A stretch of DNA of 35,250 bases from Methylocystis sp. (GTDB lineage Bacteria; Pseudomonadota; Alphaproteobacteria; Rhizobiales; Beijerinckiaceae), in contig PERY01000027.1 of NCBI GenBank assembly GCA_002929055.1, positions 1 through 35,250 on the forward strand, written 5' to 3'. The position numbers were made by a program, and so were the translations under genes. The notes under the pieces were generated by a model. The model was not told where the DNA came from. It saw only the letters and a list, made by a program, of their open reading frames with translations, and searched no databases. Positions 16,566 through 23,848 of the stretch are shown one piece after another (position 1 is the first letter of the stretch; every line of letters starts with the position of its first letter).

Positions 16566-17162
16566 ATGACGGATAGAACACACCTCGCGCCTGAGGCTAT
16601 GGCGCAGCTCTTCACCTCGGCGCGCACGCATAACGGGTGGACTGACAAAGAGCTGCCGGACGATATTCTGGAGCTTGCGCTGGATTACGCAAAATGGGGC
16701 CCGACCAGCGCCAACTGCTCGCCCATGCGCGTCGTATTCGTGCGCTCGAATGAGGCCAAGGCGCGTCTTGCGCCCGCGATGTCGCCCGGCAATCTCGACA
16801 AGACCATGGCCGCGCCCGCGACTGCGATCGTCGCCTATGATCTCGACTTTCACGAGCATCTGCCGAAGCTTTATCCCGCCACGGATGCGCGCTCCTGGTT
16901 TGCCGGCAATGATCCGCTCATCCGCGAGACGGCGTTTCGAAACGGCACTTTGCAGGCCGGTTACTTGATCCTCGCATTGCGCGCGCTGGGGCTCGACTGC
17001 GGGCCGATGAGCGGCTTCGACAAGGACAAGGTCGACGCGGAATTTTTCGCCGGGACAAAAGTGAAATCGAACTTCCTGATCAACATCGGTTATGGCGACC
17101 CCGCTAAGCTTTATCCGCGCGGGCCGCGCTTCGCCTTCGAGGACATGGCCAAAATCATTTGA
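16566..17162 (+). CDS. rutE: Malonic semialdehyde reductase-type nitroreductase (RutE-like)
   Basis: A 198-residue FMN-dependent nitroreductase-fold protein very close to E. coli RutE (196 residues) along its full length: ARTHNGW near the start, [52 protein letters not shown] and [20 protein letters not shown] all match family blocks. RutE reduces malonic semialdehyde to 3-hydroxypropionate in pyrimidine catabolism. No other rut genes are present, so here it may detoxify malonic semialdehyde or another small aldehyde or nitro compound. Start: ATG 16566 after AGGGTCG; the in-frame codon at 16536 overlaps the TPR gene. It probably shares an operon with the DoxX gene, 7 bp downstream. Confidence 0.88.
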   Translation: MTDRTHLAPEAMAQLFTSARTHNGWTDKELPDDILELALDYAKWGPTSANCSPMRVVFVRSNEAKARLAPAMSPGNLDKTMAAPATAIVAYDLDFHEHLPKLYPATDARSWFAGNDPLIRETAFRNGTLQAGYLILALRALGLDCGPMSGFDKDKVDAEFFAGTKVKSNFLINIGYGDPAKLYPRGPRFAFEDMAKII

Positions 17163-17169
17163 GGAGCCC

Positions 17170-17559
17170 ATGACGATCCGAATCATTCCCGAGCGCTTCG
17201 CCCCCCATTTTCAGGGGGTTTTGCGCATCGTGGCCGCGCTGCTTTTTTTGCAGCACGGCACAGCGAAGCTTTTCGGCGCTCCGCATGTCGCGATGTTCGA
17301 CGGGCTGAAGATTTTCTCCCTTCTCGGCGTCGGCGGCGCCATCGAACTCGTGGGCGGGCTGCTGCTGCTCGCCGGGCTCTTCACGCGGCCCGTCGCCTTT
17401 GTGCTTTCAGGAGAAATGGCGGTCGCCTATTTCGGCTTCCACGCTTTCGACGCTTTTTGGCCGATCCTCAACAAGGGCGAATTGGCGGCGCTTTACTGTT
17501 TCGTCTTCCTCTTTTTCGCGGCGGCAGGGCCGGGAAGGTTCGCCCTCGACCGGGAGTAG
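17170..17559 (+). CDS. DoxX-family membrane protein
   Basis: A 129-residue integral membrane protein with four hydrophobic segments (about 17-35, 48-68, 72-92 and 100-122). FLQHGTAKLFG in the first helix and GAIELVGGLLLLAGLFTRPVA are the usual DoxX block. GAGGAG precedes the ATG at 17170, giving a clear start; longer frames overlap the RutE-like gene. DoxX proteins are poorly understood and have been connected with thiol/redox stress and quinone chemistry. Co-transcription with the nitroreductase upstream would fit a redox role, but this is inference from position. Confidence 0.86.
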   Translation: MTIRIIPERFAPHFQGVLRIVAALLFLQHGTAKLFGAPHVAMFDGLKIFSLLGVGGAIELVGGLLLLAGLFTRPVAFVLSGEMAVAYFGFHAFDAFWPILNKGELAALYCFVFLFFAAAGPGRFALDRE

Positions 17560-17629
17560 GGGATTTTTGTTGCGGCGCACTATGTTAATCGCCACACGCT
17601 TTGGCTCCGGACAACAGCGAGGGTCTCTA

Positions 17630-17657
17630 TTGACAAGTTCCGCCTCCCACCTATTCC
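17630..17657 (+). promoter_or_regulatory. Putative sigma70-type promoter of pgsA
   Basis: TTGACA (17630-17635), a 16-base spacer, then TATTCC (17652-17657). Transcription would start about 17663-17665, only a few bases before the pgsA ATG at 17667. No Shine-Dalgarno-like purine stretch lies in the pyrimidine-rich sequence before that ATG, so a leaderless or nearly leaderless transcript is suggested. Confidence 0.55.
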
Positions 17658-17666
17658 CTCTCTGAC

Positions 17667-18275
17667 ATGACCGAGACGGCAGTCACGACCAAGCGCCGAT
17701 CGCACACGCTGGCGCTCCCCAATCTCCTGACATACGGGAGATGCGTCGCCGTGCCCGTCGTTGCGGGGTTGCTGCTGTCGTCCACCGAGCATTGGGCGCG
17801 CTGGGCGGCGCTCGGCGTCTATGTGGCTGCCGCGGTCACGGACTTCTTCGACGGCTATCTCGCGCGCGCCTGGCATCAGCAATCGCCGATCGGCCGCATG
17901 CTCGATCCCATCGCCGACAAGCTCCTCGTCGCGGCGACGCTGCTTGCGGTCGTTGCGGACCAGACGCTCGCCGGCTGGACGATCTGGGCCGCCATCATCA
18001 TCCTGTGCCGCGAAATTCTCGTCTCCGGCCTGCGCGAGTATCTCGCCGAACTGAAGGTCCGCCTGCCGGTGTCGTCCATCGCCAAGTGGAAGACGACGTT
18101 CCAGCTGGTTGCGCTCGGCTTCTTCATCGCAGGGCCAGCCGGCGAGGCCGTCCTGCCCGGCACGATCAAGATCGGGGCGTCGCTGTTGTGGATCGCAGCG
18201 GTCCTGACGTTGTATACTGGTGTCGACTATCTCCAGGCCGCCTTCGCCCATTTCGGGGAAGATGACGACGCCTGA
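17667..18275 (+). CDS. pgsA: CDP-diacylglycerol-glycerol-3-phosphate 3-phosphatidyltransferase
   Basis: A 202-residue inner-membrane enzyme making phosphatidylglycerol phosphate. The CDP-alcohol phosphotransferase motif is perfect: D62-G-x2-A-R-x8-G-x3-D-x3-D (DGYLAR...GRMLDPIAD), with the preceding NLLTYGR. Several transmembrane helices surround it, and REILVSGLREYL is the second conserved block typical of PgsA. The length is a little above E. coli PgsA. No ribosome binding site precedes ATG 17667, while a promoter-like pair ends 10 bp upstream. moaD and moaE follow; the pgsA-moaD-moaE order is, to my knowledge, common in Rhizobiales (often behind uvrC, which is absent here). Confidence 0.95.
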   Translation: MTETAVTTKRRSHTLALPNLLTYGRCVAVPVVAGLLLSSTEHWARWAALGVYVAAAVTDFFDGYLARAWHQQSPIGRMLDPIADKLLVAATLLAVVADQTLAGWTIWAAIIILCREILVSGLREYLAELKVRLPVSSIAKWKTTFQLVALGFFIAGPAGEAVLPGTIKIGASLLWIAAVLTLYTGVDYLQAAFAHFGEDDDA

Positions 18276-18302
18276 GACAACGCCTGAGCCTTGGGCCGCC
18301 GC

Positions 18303-18554
18303 ATGAAAGCCGTTTATTTCGCCTGGGTCCGCGAGCGTATCGGGCTCGCTGAAGAAGACCTCGCGCCGCCACGCGAGGTGGAGACGGTGCGCCAGCTCAT
18401 CGACTGGCTCGCCGCGCGCGGGGAGGGCTACGCCGCCGCCTTCGCCAATCCGAAAGCCATCCGCGCAGCCATCGACAAGAGCCATGTTGCGCCTGACGCG
18501 CCAATCGCCGCCGCCAGAGAGATCGCTTTCTTCCCGCCGATGACGGGCGGCTGA
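18303..18554 (+). CDS. moaD: Molybdopterin synthase sulfur-carrier subunit MoaD
   Basis: An 83-residue ubiquitin-fold sulphur carrier. It starts MKAVYFAWVRERIG and ends in the double glycine (PPMTGG) that is adenylated and thiocarboxylated, then feeds sulphur into precursor Z within the MoaD-MoaE complex. The IAFFPPMTGG ending is characteristic. Start ATG 18303, 27 bp after pgsA; its TGA shares one base with the ATG of moaE (TGATG), which supports coupled translation of the two subunits. Confidence 0.94.
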   Translation: MKAVYFAWVRERIGLAEEDLAPPREVETVRQLIDWLAARGEGYAAAFANPKAIRAAIDKSHVAPDAPIAAAREIAFFPPMTGG

Positions 18555-19015
18555 TGGAGCCGACGATCCGTGTTCAGGCGGAGGATTTCGACGCGGGCTG
18601 CGAGGAGGCGCTGCTGACGCAAGGCCGACGCGACGTCGGCGCCCTCGTGACCTTCACCGGCCTGTGCCGTGACGAGGAGGGGACGCTCGCCGCGCTCGAG
18701 CTCGAACATTATCCCGGCATGGCGGAGGAAGAGATCGGCCGCGTCGCGCAAGAGGCGCTGGCGCGCTGGCCGCTCGTCGGGCTCACCATCATCCACCGCT
18801 ACGGCGTCATCCGCCCCGGCGAGCGGATCGTGCTCGTGAGCGCCGCCGCGCGGCACCGCGGCGAGGCCTTTGCGGCTGCGGAATTTCTGATGGACTACCT
18901 CAAGACCCGCGCGCCCTTCTGGAAGAAGGAGCGCCGCGTCGACCGGGCGGATGCCGGCTGGGTCGCGGCGAAAGCGGTGGACGACGAAGCCGCCGCCCGG
19001 TGGGAGAAGCTCTAA
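18554..19015 (+). CDS. moaE: Molybdopterin synthase catalytic subunit MoaE
   Basis: A 153-residue subunit that inserts two sulphurs into cyclic pyranopterin monophosphate to make molybdopterin. Family blocks visible: DVGALVTFTGLCRDEEG, LELEHYPGMAEEEI, IIHRYGVIRPGERIVLVSAAARHRGEAFAAAEFLMDYLKTRAPFWKKE, the last containing the catalytic lysines. The start overlaps moaD by one base. The stop TAA at 19013-19015 overlaps the stop of the convergent Yip1-type gene, leaving no room for a separate terminator. Confidence 0.95.
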   Translation: MEPTIRVQAEDFDAGCEEALLTQGRRDVGALVTFTGLCRDEEGTLAALELEHYPGMAEEEIGRVAQEALARWPLVGLTIIHRYGVIRPGERIVLVSAAARHRGEAFAAAEFLMDYLKTRAPFWKKERRVDRADAGWVAAKAVDDEAAARWEKL

Positions 19016-19578
19016 AGCAACTGCAGCGGCGCGATCAGCGACACGACCCAGGCGTGCAGCGCCGCCGTCGCCACGGTGACAAAGAGCGCGACCAGCGTGA
19101 AGACGTCCAGATTGTCCTTGGGAATCCTCATCATGCGCGTCACCCCGAGCGAAAAGACGTAGACGCCGTAAAAGCCCAGCACATCGAGAAAGCGCAGCCC
19201 CGGCACGAGCCCGAAGAACGCGGCGAGCCAGGTCGGCGTGTAGGAATAGGCGGCGAGCATGAGCGCGCGGCGGTCGTCGGTCTTTCCGTCGAAATGGGGC
19301 GCCGCCATCGAAATGACGAAGGCGACGATGAACAGCGCCGGCAGGCTCAGGGAATATTGCACCAGCGCGCGGAACACCCCCTGCGCGAACGTCGGATGCA
19401 ACCCCCTGGATCCGAGCAGCCAGGCTCCCAGAAAACTCGCGAAGGGCGGTATCGCAGCCAGAATGACGATGTAATTGCGATAAAGATCGACGATCGTCGA
19501 ATCCTCCGCCTCGATCTCATCCCACTCCTTCTGCGGCGACAGGATGACGCCCTTTACGCGCGAAACGAGAGACTTCAT
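19012..19578 (-). CDS. Yip1-domain membrane protein
   Basis: A 188-residue protein that begins MKSLVSRVKGVILSPQKEWDEIEAE, the amphipathic opening of bacterial Yip1-domain proteins, followed by five hydrophobic segments (about 38-58, 76-98, 115-135, 137-150 and 163-183). The function of bacterial Yip1 proteins is unknown. Start chosen at ATG 19578 with GGTGGAGCAAGGAA upstream; a longer frame to 19743 adds a basic stretch with no similarity. It is divergent from the UPF0104 gene and convergent with moaE. Confidence 0.82.
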   Translation of the reverse strand: MKSLVSRVKGVILSPQKEWDEIEAEDSTIVDLYRNYIVILAAIPPFASFLGAWLLGSRGLHPTFAQGVFRALVQYSLSLPALFIVAFVISMAAPHFDGKTDDRRALMLAAYSYTPTWLAAFFGLVPGLRFLDVLGFYGVYVFSLGVTRMMRIPKDNLDVFTLVALFVTVATAALHAWVVSLIAPLQLL

Positions 19579-19741
19579 TTCCTTGCTCCACCTCCCGTTA
19601 TCGCCCGGATCGGGCGCGGCGCTTGCCCGGCGCTCGCTCGGCACTTGGCGCTTGCCCTTGGCCTGCCTACATGCGAGGGAGTGCGAAAGCCAGTGGCGGC
19701 CCCGCTGGGAGCCGAAGATAACGTCTAAAGCGACAGGCTGC

Positions 19742-20734
19742 ATGAGAAAACTGGCGGAATATTTCTGGCCCCTCGTCGGCCTCGCGGCGGTCGTAGGCTC
19801 CTTTTACCTGCTCTACCACGAGTTCCAGGGAGAGTCGGTCGGCACGGAGGTCTGGGCCAATCTGAAGGCCATCCCCGCGCGGGATTACTTCTTCGCAGGG
19901 CTGTCGACCCTGCTGGCCTATGCCGCGCTCGCCTGGTACGACCGCATCGCGCTGCTGCATCTTGGCGTCAAGCACATCTCCTGGATTTTTATCTCGATGT
20001 GCTCCTTCACCACCTATGCGCTGTCCCACAACATCGGCGCGAGCGTGTTTTCGGGCGCCATGGTGCGCTATCGCGCCTATTCGTCCAAGGGACTGACGCC
20101 GACACAGGTGGCCGCTCTCGTCGTCATCTGCTCCTATACGTTCTTTTTCGGCAACGTCGTGTTGGGCGGTATACTGCTCACCTATGATCCGGCGATGTTG
20201 CAGCGCCTTTCGGGCTTCCTGCCGGACGTCTTCACCCATCCGCATACGGCTCGCACATTCGGCCTCATCTGCCTCGGTTTCGTCGCGGTCTATGTCGCGG
20301 GCTCGCTGATGCATCTGAAGCCCTTCCGCTTCGGGCGCTTCGAGATCACCTATCCGCGCCCCGACATCATGCTGCGCCAGCTTTTTGCGGCGCCCCTGGA
20401 GCTGATCGGCGCCGCCGGCATCATCTATTTCGCGCTGCCGGAGCAGGGGAATCCCGGCTATATCGCGGTGCTTGGCGCCTTCCTTTTGTCCTTCTCGGCG
20501 GCTCTTGTGTCGCATGCGCCGGGCGGGCTCGGCGTCTTCGAACTCGTCTTCATCAATCTGATGCCGGATGTTCCGCGCCTGCAGGTGCTCGCGGCCTTGC
20601 TGGTGTGGCGTCTGTTCTATCTCATCCTCCCGCTTCTCGCGGCGCTCGTCGTGGTGGCGCTGTTCGAGCGCAACAAGCTGATGGAGAAGCTGCGGGGCGG
20701 CGCAAGCGGGGCGGCGGAAGGCCCTCCGACCTAA
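19742..20734 (+). CDS. UPF0104/YbhN-type multi-spanning membrane protein
   Basis: A 330-residue integral membrane protein with about eight hydrophobic segments, resembling the flippase-like half of MprF and the YbhN/UPF0104 family (lysylphosphatidylglycerol synthase transmembrane region). Family features: SHNIGASVFSGAMVRYRAYSSKGLTPTQVA in the first half and SHAPGGLGVFELVF in the second. It lacks a soluble synthase domain, so it should not make lysyl lipid by itself; phospholipid movement across the membrane is an inference from MprF. Start: ATG 19742; the frame extends upstream without similarity. It ends 27 bp before a bidirectional terminator. Confidence 0.85.
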   Translation: MRKLAEYFWPLVGLAAVVGSFYLLYHEFQGESVGTEVWANLKAIPARDYFFAGLSTLLAYAALAWYDRIALLHLGVKHISWIFISMCSFTTYALSHNIGASVFSGAMVRYRAYSSKGLTPTQVAALVVICSYTFFFGNVVLGGILLTYDPAMLQRLSGFLPDVFTHPHTARTFGLICLGFVAVYVAGSLMHLKPFRFGRFEITYPRPDIMLRQLFAAPLELIGAAGIIYFALPEQGNPGYIAVLGAFLLSFSAALVSHAPGGLGVFELVFINLMPDVPRLQVLAALLVWRLFYLILPLLAALVVVALFERNKLMEKLRGGASGAAEGPPT

Positions 20735-20760
20735 GCGGAAGAACCTTGCGGGCAAAGAAA

Positions 20761-20784
20761 AAGCCGGCTCCAGGGAGCCGGCTT
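20761..20784. terminator. Bidirectional intrinsic terminator
   Basis: AAGCCGGCTC (20761-20770) and GAGCCGGCTT (20775-20784) form a perfect 10-bp stem with a 4-base loop. The right flank reads GTTTCATTT on the plus strand; on the minus strand the stem is followed by TTTTTCTTT. It lies between the UPF0104 gene (plus) and sciP (minus), whose ends face each other, and can serve both. Confidence 0.9.
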
Positions 20785-20809
20785 GTTTCATTTGAGCGTG
20801 GTCGCCGCC

Positions 20810-21085
20810 TTACATGCGATATTGCTGGAGGCGGGTGGTGCGAAGGCCGGCGAGGCCGTGCTGGTCGATGGACATCTGCCAGCTCAGGAACTCGTCCACC
20901 GTCAGCGTGTAACGGCTGCAGGCTTCGTCGAGGGAGAGAAGTCCGCCTCGAACGGCCGCCACGACTTCCGCCTTGCGGCGAATGACCCAGCGCTTGGTGG
21001 ACGGCGGCGGGAGATCCGCAATGGTCAGCGGGCTGCCGTCAGGTCCAATAACGTATTTGACACGCGGACGATGCGTCTCGGTCAT
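20810..21085 (-). CDS. sciP: CtrA inhibitor protein SciP
   Basis: A 91-residue DUF1153 protein, nearly the same as Caulobacter SciP over its length: MTETHRPRVKYVIGPDGSPL, ADLPPP, KRWVIRRKAEVVAAVRGGLLS, ACSRYTLTV, EFLSWQ, HGLAGLR and QQYR are all visible. In Caulobacter SciP binds DNA and CtrA and represses CtrA-activated genes late in the cell cycle. Start ATG 21085, matching the family N-terminus; the longer frame to 21112 adds 9 residues without support. A CtrA-like half-site pair lies 57 bp upstream, and the gene ends at a strong terminator, so it is monocistronic. This is good evidence for an alphaproteobacterial CtrA-type cell cycle. Confidence 0.97.
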   Translation of the reverse strand: MTETHRPRVKYVIGPDGSPLTIADLPPPSTKRWVIRRKAEVVAAVRGGLLSLDEACSRYTLTVDEFLSWQMSIDQHGLAGLRTTRLQQYRM

Positions 21086-21141
21086 AACTTTACTCACACA
21101 CTCTACGACCACACAGTAGGAACGTTATAGGCCGACCCCGT

Positions 21142-21156
21142 TTAAGATTTGCCTAA
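21142..21156 (-). promoter_or_regulatory. Putative CtrA-binding site upstream of sciP
   Basis: TTAA-N7-CTAA on the plus strand (TTAG-N7-TTAA on the minus strand), one base from the consensus TTAA-N7-TTAA. It lies 57 bp before the sciP start codon. Because CtrA is known to activate sciP in Caulobacter, a site here is expected; the match is imperfect and rests on sequence alone. Confidence 0.5.
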
Positions 21157-21201
21157 ACGCGCTTGCCCTTTACACAATCAATTTTAAACCGATTTTTAGG
21201 A

Positions 21202-21239
21202 AATATTGGCCGATTGCCGCTTCCGCCTAATATTGGCCG
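21202..21239. repeat. Pair of direct repeats upstream of sciP
   Basis: AATATTGGCCG occurs at 21202-21212 and again at 21229-21239, 27 bp apart start to start, in an otherwise AT-rich gap between ccdA-like and sciP. Spacing of roughly two and a half helical turns does not put both on the same face. The motif could be a binding site for an unidentified regulator; no matching site is seen elsewhere in the window. Confidence 0.45.
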
Positions 21240-21347
21240 GTTTTTCGACCCCCGGGAACGCGTCCATCGCGTGAACATATCATCCTGAACGCTCAAGTAT
21301 CGTTAACGGCGGTTAAAGACGTTAAGCCAGATTTACCTCGAGCAGGG

Positions 21348-22070
21348 CTAAAAACGCGTCGTGAGTTCGTTCAGCCATTGCGGCGAGGCGCTAACCAGTG
21401 CGGCTTCGAGGGACTTGTCCGCGCCTGAAAGGATCATCAGTCCAAGTGCGAGGAGCAGCAGTCCCATTCCCTGCTTGAGCCGCTTGCTTGCGGCGAGCAG
21501 AGGATCGCGCCAACGGGTGAAGACTGTCCGGGACATGGCGCCCAGCGCAAGAAGGGGCGTGGCGGCTCCGAGCCCGAACGCGCCCATCGTCACGGCGACA
21601 GCGCCAAGGTTTTCGCCGCGCGCCGCAAGGACAGATGCGGCGCCGAGCGTCGGCCCCACGCAGGGGCTCCAGACGGCGCCCAGCAACAGGCCCACGCCAA
21701 ACTGGCCATAAAGTCCGCTCGACGCCCGGCCGCCGAAGGCCGCGCTCAGGCGATCGCTCAGCGGGCCGCCTGCTGCCGCGACGCGCGTCTGCAGCGCCGG
21801 CACAAGGAGAACGACGCCAAGACCGATCATCAGCGCGGCGGCAGCCGCCCGGAAAACGTCGCCGTCTAGCCCGATTGAAAAGCCGACCGTGGCGACAAAC
21901 AGGCCAATCAAGACAAAGGAAAGCGCGACGCCGAGCGCAAGGAGGGCCGGCGCCCATTTGTGTTCGGCGGCGGCCGTCCCCAGCACGAGCGGCAGGAGCG
22001 GCAGCACGCAGGGAGACAGCGCCGAGAGGATGCCGGCAAGGAAGGCGAGGCCGAGCGTCGCGCCGCTCAC
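21348..22070 (-). CDS. ccdA: CcdA-type cytochrome c biogenesis/thiol transport protein
   Basis: A 240-residue membrane protein of the CcdA/DsbD-beta family, with about six transmembrane helices and the two cysteine-proline motifs that move reducing equivalents across the membrane: LSPCVLPLLPLVLG (about 17-30) and WSPCVGPTLGAA (about 133-144). Start: GTG 22070, one base after the stop of the thioredoxin gene upstream; the longer frame reads into that gene. Paired with a periplasmic thioredoxin, it should pass electrons from cytoplasmic thioredoxin to it, for cytochrome c maturation or repair of periplasmic thiols. Which of these applies cannot be told. Confidence 0.88.
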   Translation of the reverse strand: MSGATLGLAFLAGILSALSPCVLPLLPLVLGTAAAEHKWAPALLALGVALSFVLIGLFVATVGFSIGLDGDVFRAAAAALMIGLGVVLLVPALQTRVAAAGGPLSDRLSAAFGGRASSGLYGQFGVGLLLGAVWSPCVGPTLGAASVLAARGENLGAVAVTMGAFGLGAATPLLALGAMSRTVFTRWRDPLLAASKRLKQGMGLLLLALGLMILSGADKSLEAALVSASPQWLNELTTRF

Positions 22071-22071
22071 A

Positions 22072-22455
22072 TCAGAGCGCCTTGCCGACGAGTTCGGTGA
22101 TCGCTTTCTCGCTGGTCTCGCCCGCCGAGCGGCCAACTTCCTGCGCGCCTTTGAAAACGATGATGGTGCTCTGGTTGCGGGCTTTCAGCGACTTCACAGC
22201 GTCCTTTTGGCTGTCGAAATCCACGCGGAACGACTCTACGCCGGAAAATTTCGGGTCGGCCTCGAGCTTATGAAGAATGGGCTCCTGCGCGCGGCAGGTG
22301 GGGCACCAGGGCGCGTAGACATGCACGACGATTCCCTTGCCCGCGCCCTGCGCGGCGGCGAATGCCTCCTGCGAGAAGGGCTTCTCGGCGGCAATTGCGC
22401 CCGTCACCGACGTCAACAGGGCGAAGGTGGCGAAAAGGCTGAGGCGTGAGATCAT
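22072..22455 (-). CDS. Periplasmic thioredoxin-fold protein
   Basis: A 127-residue protein with a signal peptide (residues 1-22, ending AIAA) and a thioredoxin fold with WCPTC (about 50-54); a cis-Pro loop is not obvious at the usual place, where QSTIIVFKGAQEVGRSAG is found (Ser-Thr before the beta strand), an unusual point. The active-site pair CPTC is like some reducing periplasmic thioredoxins (TlpA/DsbD-gamma group). Stop and the next gene's GTG start are one base apart, so the two form an operon of thiol carrier plus CcdA-type transporter. Confidence 0.87.
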   Translation of the reverse strand: MISRLSLFATFALLTSVTGAIAAEKPFSQEAFAAAQGAGKGIVVHVYAPWCPTCRAQEPILHKLEADPKFSGVESFRVDFDSQKDAVKSLKARNQSTIIVFKGAQEVGRSAGETSEKAITELVGKAL

Positions 22456-22534
22456 GAAACGCTCCTTTGTAGCGAGGCAGGCTCTTCGCTACATCGAGCC
22501 TCTCTCTCCTCCTTGCAAGGCCTAGCTGACCGCC

Positions 22535-23149
22535 ATGCGCCAATGTCTCGGAATTCTCCTCGCCGGCGGGCTGTCCCGGCGCATGGGCGGCGGCGACAAG
22601 CCGCTCCTCGAAATCTGCGGCCGCCCGATCCTCGCCCATGCAATCGACCGTCTTGCTCCGCAATGCGCCGCGCTCGCCATCAACGCCAACGGCGATCCGG
22701 CGCGTTTCTCGCAGTTCGCCCTGCCGGTCGTTCCCGATAGCGTCGCCGGGTTCGCAGGCCCGCTCGCCGGAATATTGGCGGGGATGGATCACGCCGCAGG
22801 GCAGGGGTTTACGGATATCGTCAGCGCGCCCGCGGACACGCCCTTCCTGCCTACGGAACTTGTAAAATCGCTTTACGACTCACGGAAAAGTGCAAACGCC
22901 CGGATTGCAGTCGCCGCATCGGGCGACCGCGTGCATCACGCCGTGGCTTTATGGCCTGTTTCGCTGCGCGAAGACCTCCGCCGCGCCTTGATCGAGGAAG
23001 ATTTGCGCAAGGTCTCGGCCTTCATCGCGCGCCATCCGAATGTGACGGTCGAATGGCCGGCGACGCCATTCGACCCGTTCTTCAACGTCAACCGCCCGGA
23101 AGACCTCGCCGCAGCGGCTGCGATAGCCACGGCTCACGAGAGAGGGTAA
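22535..23149 (+). CDS. mobA: Molybdenum cofactor guanylyltransferase MobA
   Basis: A 204-residue nucleotidyltransferase that links GMP to molybdopterin to form the MGD cofactor. The GTP-binding LAGGLSRRMGGGDKPLLEICGRPIL N-terminus is the MobA signature (the related CTP and GlmU enzymes have a different G-loop), with DTPFLP and NVNRPEDL towards the end. Cytoplasmic. It is separated from moaD/moaE by about 3.5 kb, and the divergent thioredoxin gene lies 80 bp away. The next gene, an unknown membrane protein, follows in the same direction 27 bp on. Confidence 0.93.
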   Translation: MRQCLGILLAGGLSRRMGGGDKPLLEICGRPILAHAIDRLAPQCAALAINANGDPARFSQFALPVVPDSVAGFAGPLAGILAGMDHAAGQGFTDIVSAPADTPFLPTELVKSLYDSRKSANARIAVAASGDRVHHAVALWPVSLREDLRRALIEEDLRKVSAFIARHPNVTVEWPATPFDPFFNVNRPEDLAAAAAIATAHERG

Positions 23150-23176
23150 ATTAAGGTTGCAAAAGGAGATTCCCCT

Positions 23177-23833
23177 ATGAACGAGCCGCGGGCGAAGCGC
23201 CTGAAAGAAGTCGCGGTGGAGGAGGTTAAGGCCTATGTGCCGGTCTTTCTCTATGTGTGGATCCTCCTCGCAGTCCTGAATCTGCACAAGGAACTCATCC
23301 TCTCGCAGGCGCATATATTCGAGCGGCAGGGATTTGCGATCGTCAAGGCGCTCGCATTCTCCAAGGTATTGTTCCTGGCTGACAAAACGCCTTTGGGGCG
23401 CATTCTGGGCGATCGGCCGCTGGTGTGGCCCGTTCTCGCCAAGGCGGCGATCTTCGGCGTTATTCTGCTGGCGATCGACATTCTGGAAGAATTGGCCTTT
23501 GCGAAATTTTTCCCGTCTCACCCCGGGGCGGAAGAGCTCGACTTCAGAAATCTCAAAATCCTGTTCTCCACGCTCGCGCTGACCATCGCGGCGCTCATCC
23601 CCTTCTTCGGATTGCGGGAGCTGAGCAGTGTGCTCGGCGAAGCGCAGATGATGAAGCTGTTTTTCAAGGAGCGCAGCGACTTCGTCCCGATCCAGGACGC
23701 CGGTCCCGAACAGGCCGAGGAGCAGGCGGGCTACGTCGAAGGGCAGTATTACCTGCTCGACGGCCAATATTACTATTTCGCCGAGGGGCGGCTGCACCCT
23801 TACGTCGCCCCCGAGAGCGGCGAAGTCCAGTAG
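23177..23833 (+). CDS. Membrane protein of unknown function with tyrosine-rich tail
   Basis: A 218-residue protein with a basic N-terminus, three hydrophobic segments (about 22-42, 90-108 and 133-155) and a cytoplasmic-type C-terminal part. Residues 170-205 are rich in Gln, Glu and Tyr, with the short repeat GQYYLLDGQYYYFAEG. I do not recognise the family and find no catalytic motif. AAGGAGATT precedes the ATG, giving a strong start. It may be co-transcribed with mobA, but nothing suggests a link to molybdenum. Codon use is like its neighbours. Confidence 0.8.
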   Translation: MNEPRAKRLKEVAVEEVKAYVPVFLYVWILLAVLNLHKELILSQAHIFERQGFAIVKALAFSKVLFLADKTPLGRILGDRPLVWPVLAKAAIFGVILLAIDILEELAFAKFFPSHPGAEELDFRNLKILFSTLALTIAALIPFFGLRELSSVLGEAQMMKLFFKERSDFVPIQDAGPEQAEEQAGYVEGQYYLLDGQYYYFAEGRLHPYVAPESGEVQ

Positions 23834-23848
23834 GGAGACAGGGACCGT

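Noticed and set aside
21302..21325. Three GTTAA words as a tandem CtrA-site array.
   Set aside because: The distances between TTAA words are 9 and 10 bp, not the 11 bp of TTAA-N7-TTAA; only the pair at 21142 comes close. Kept only as an unexplained pattern in the sciP finding.
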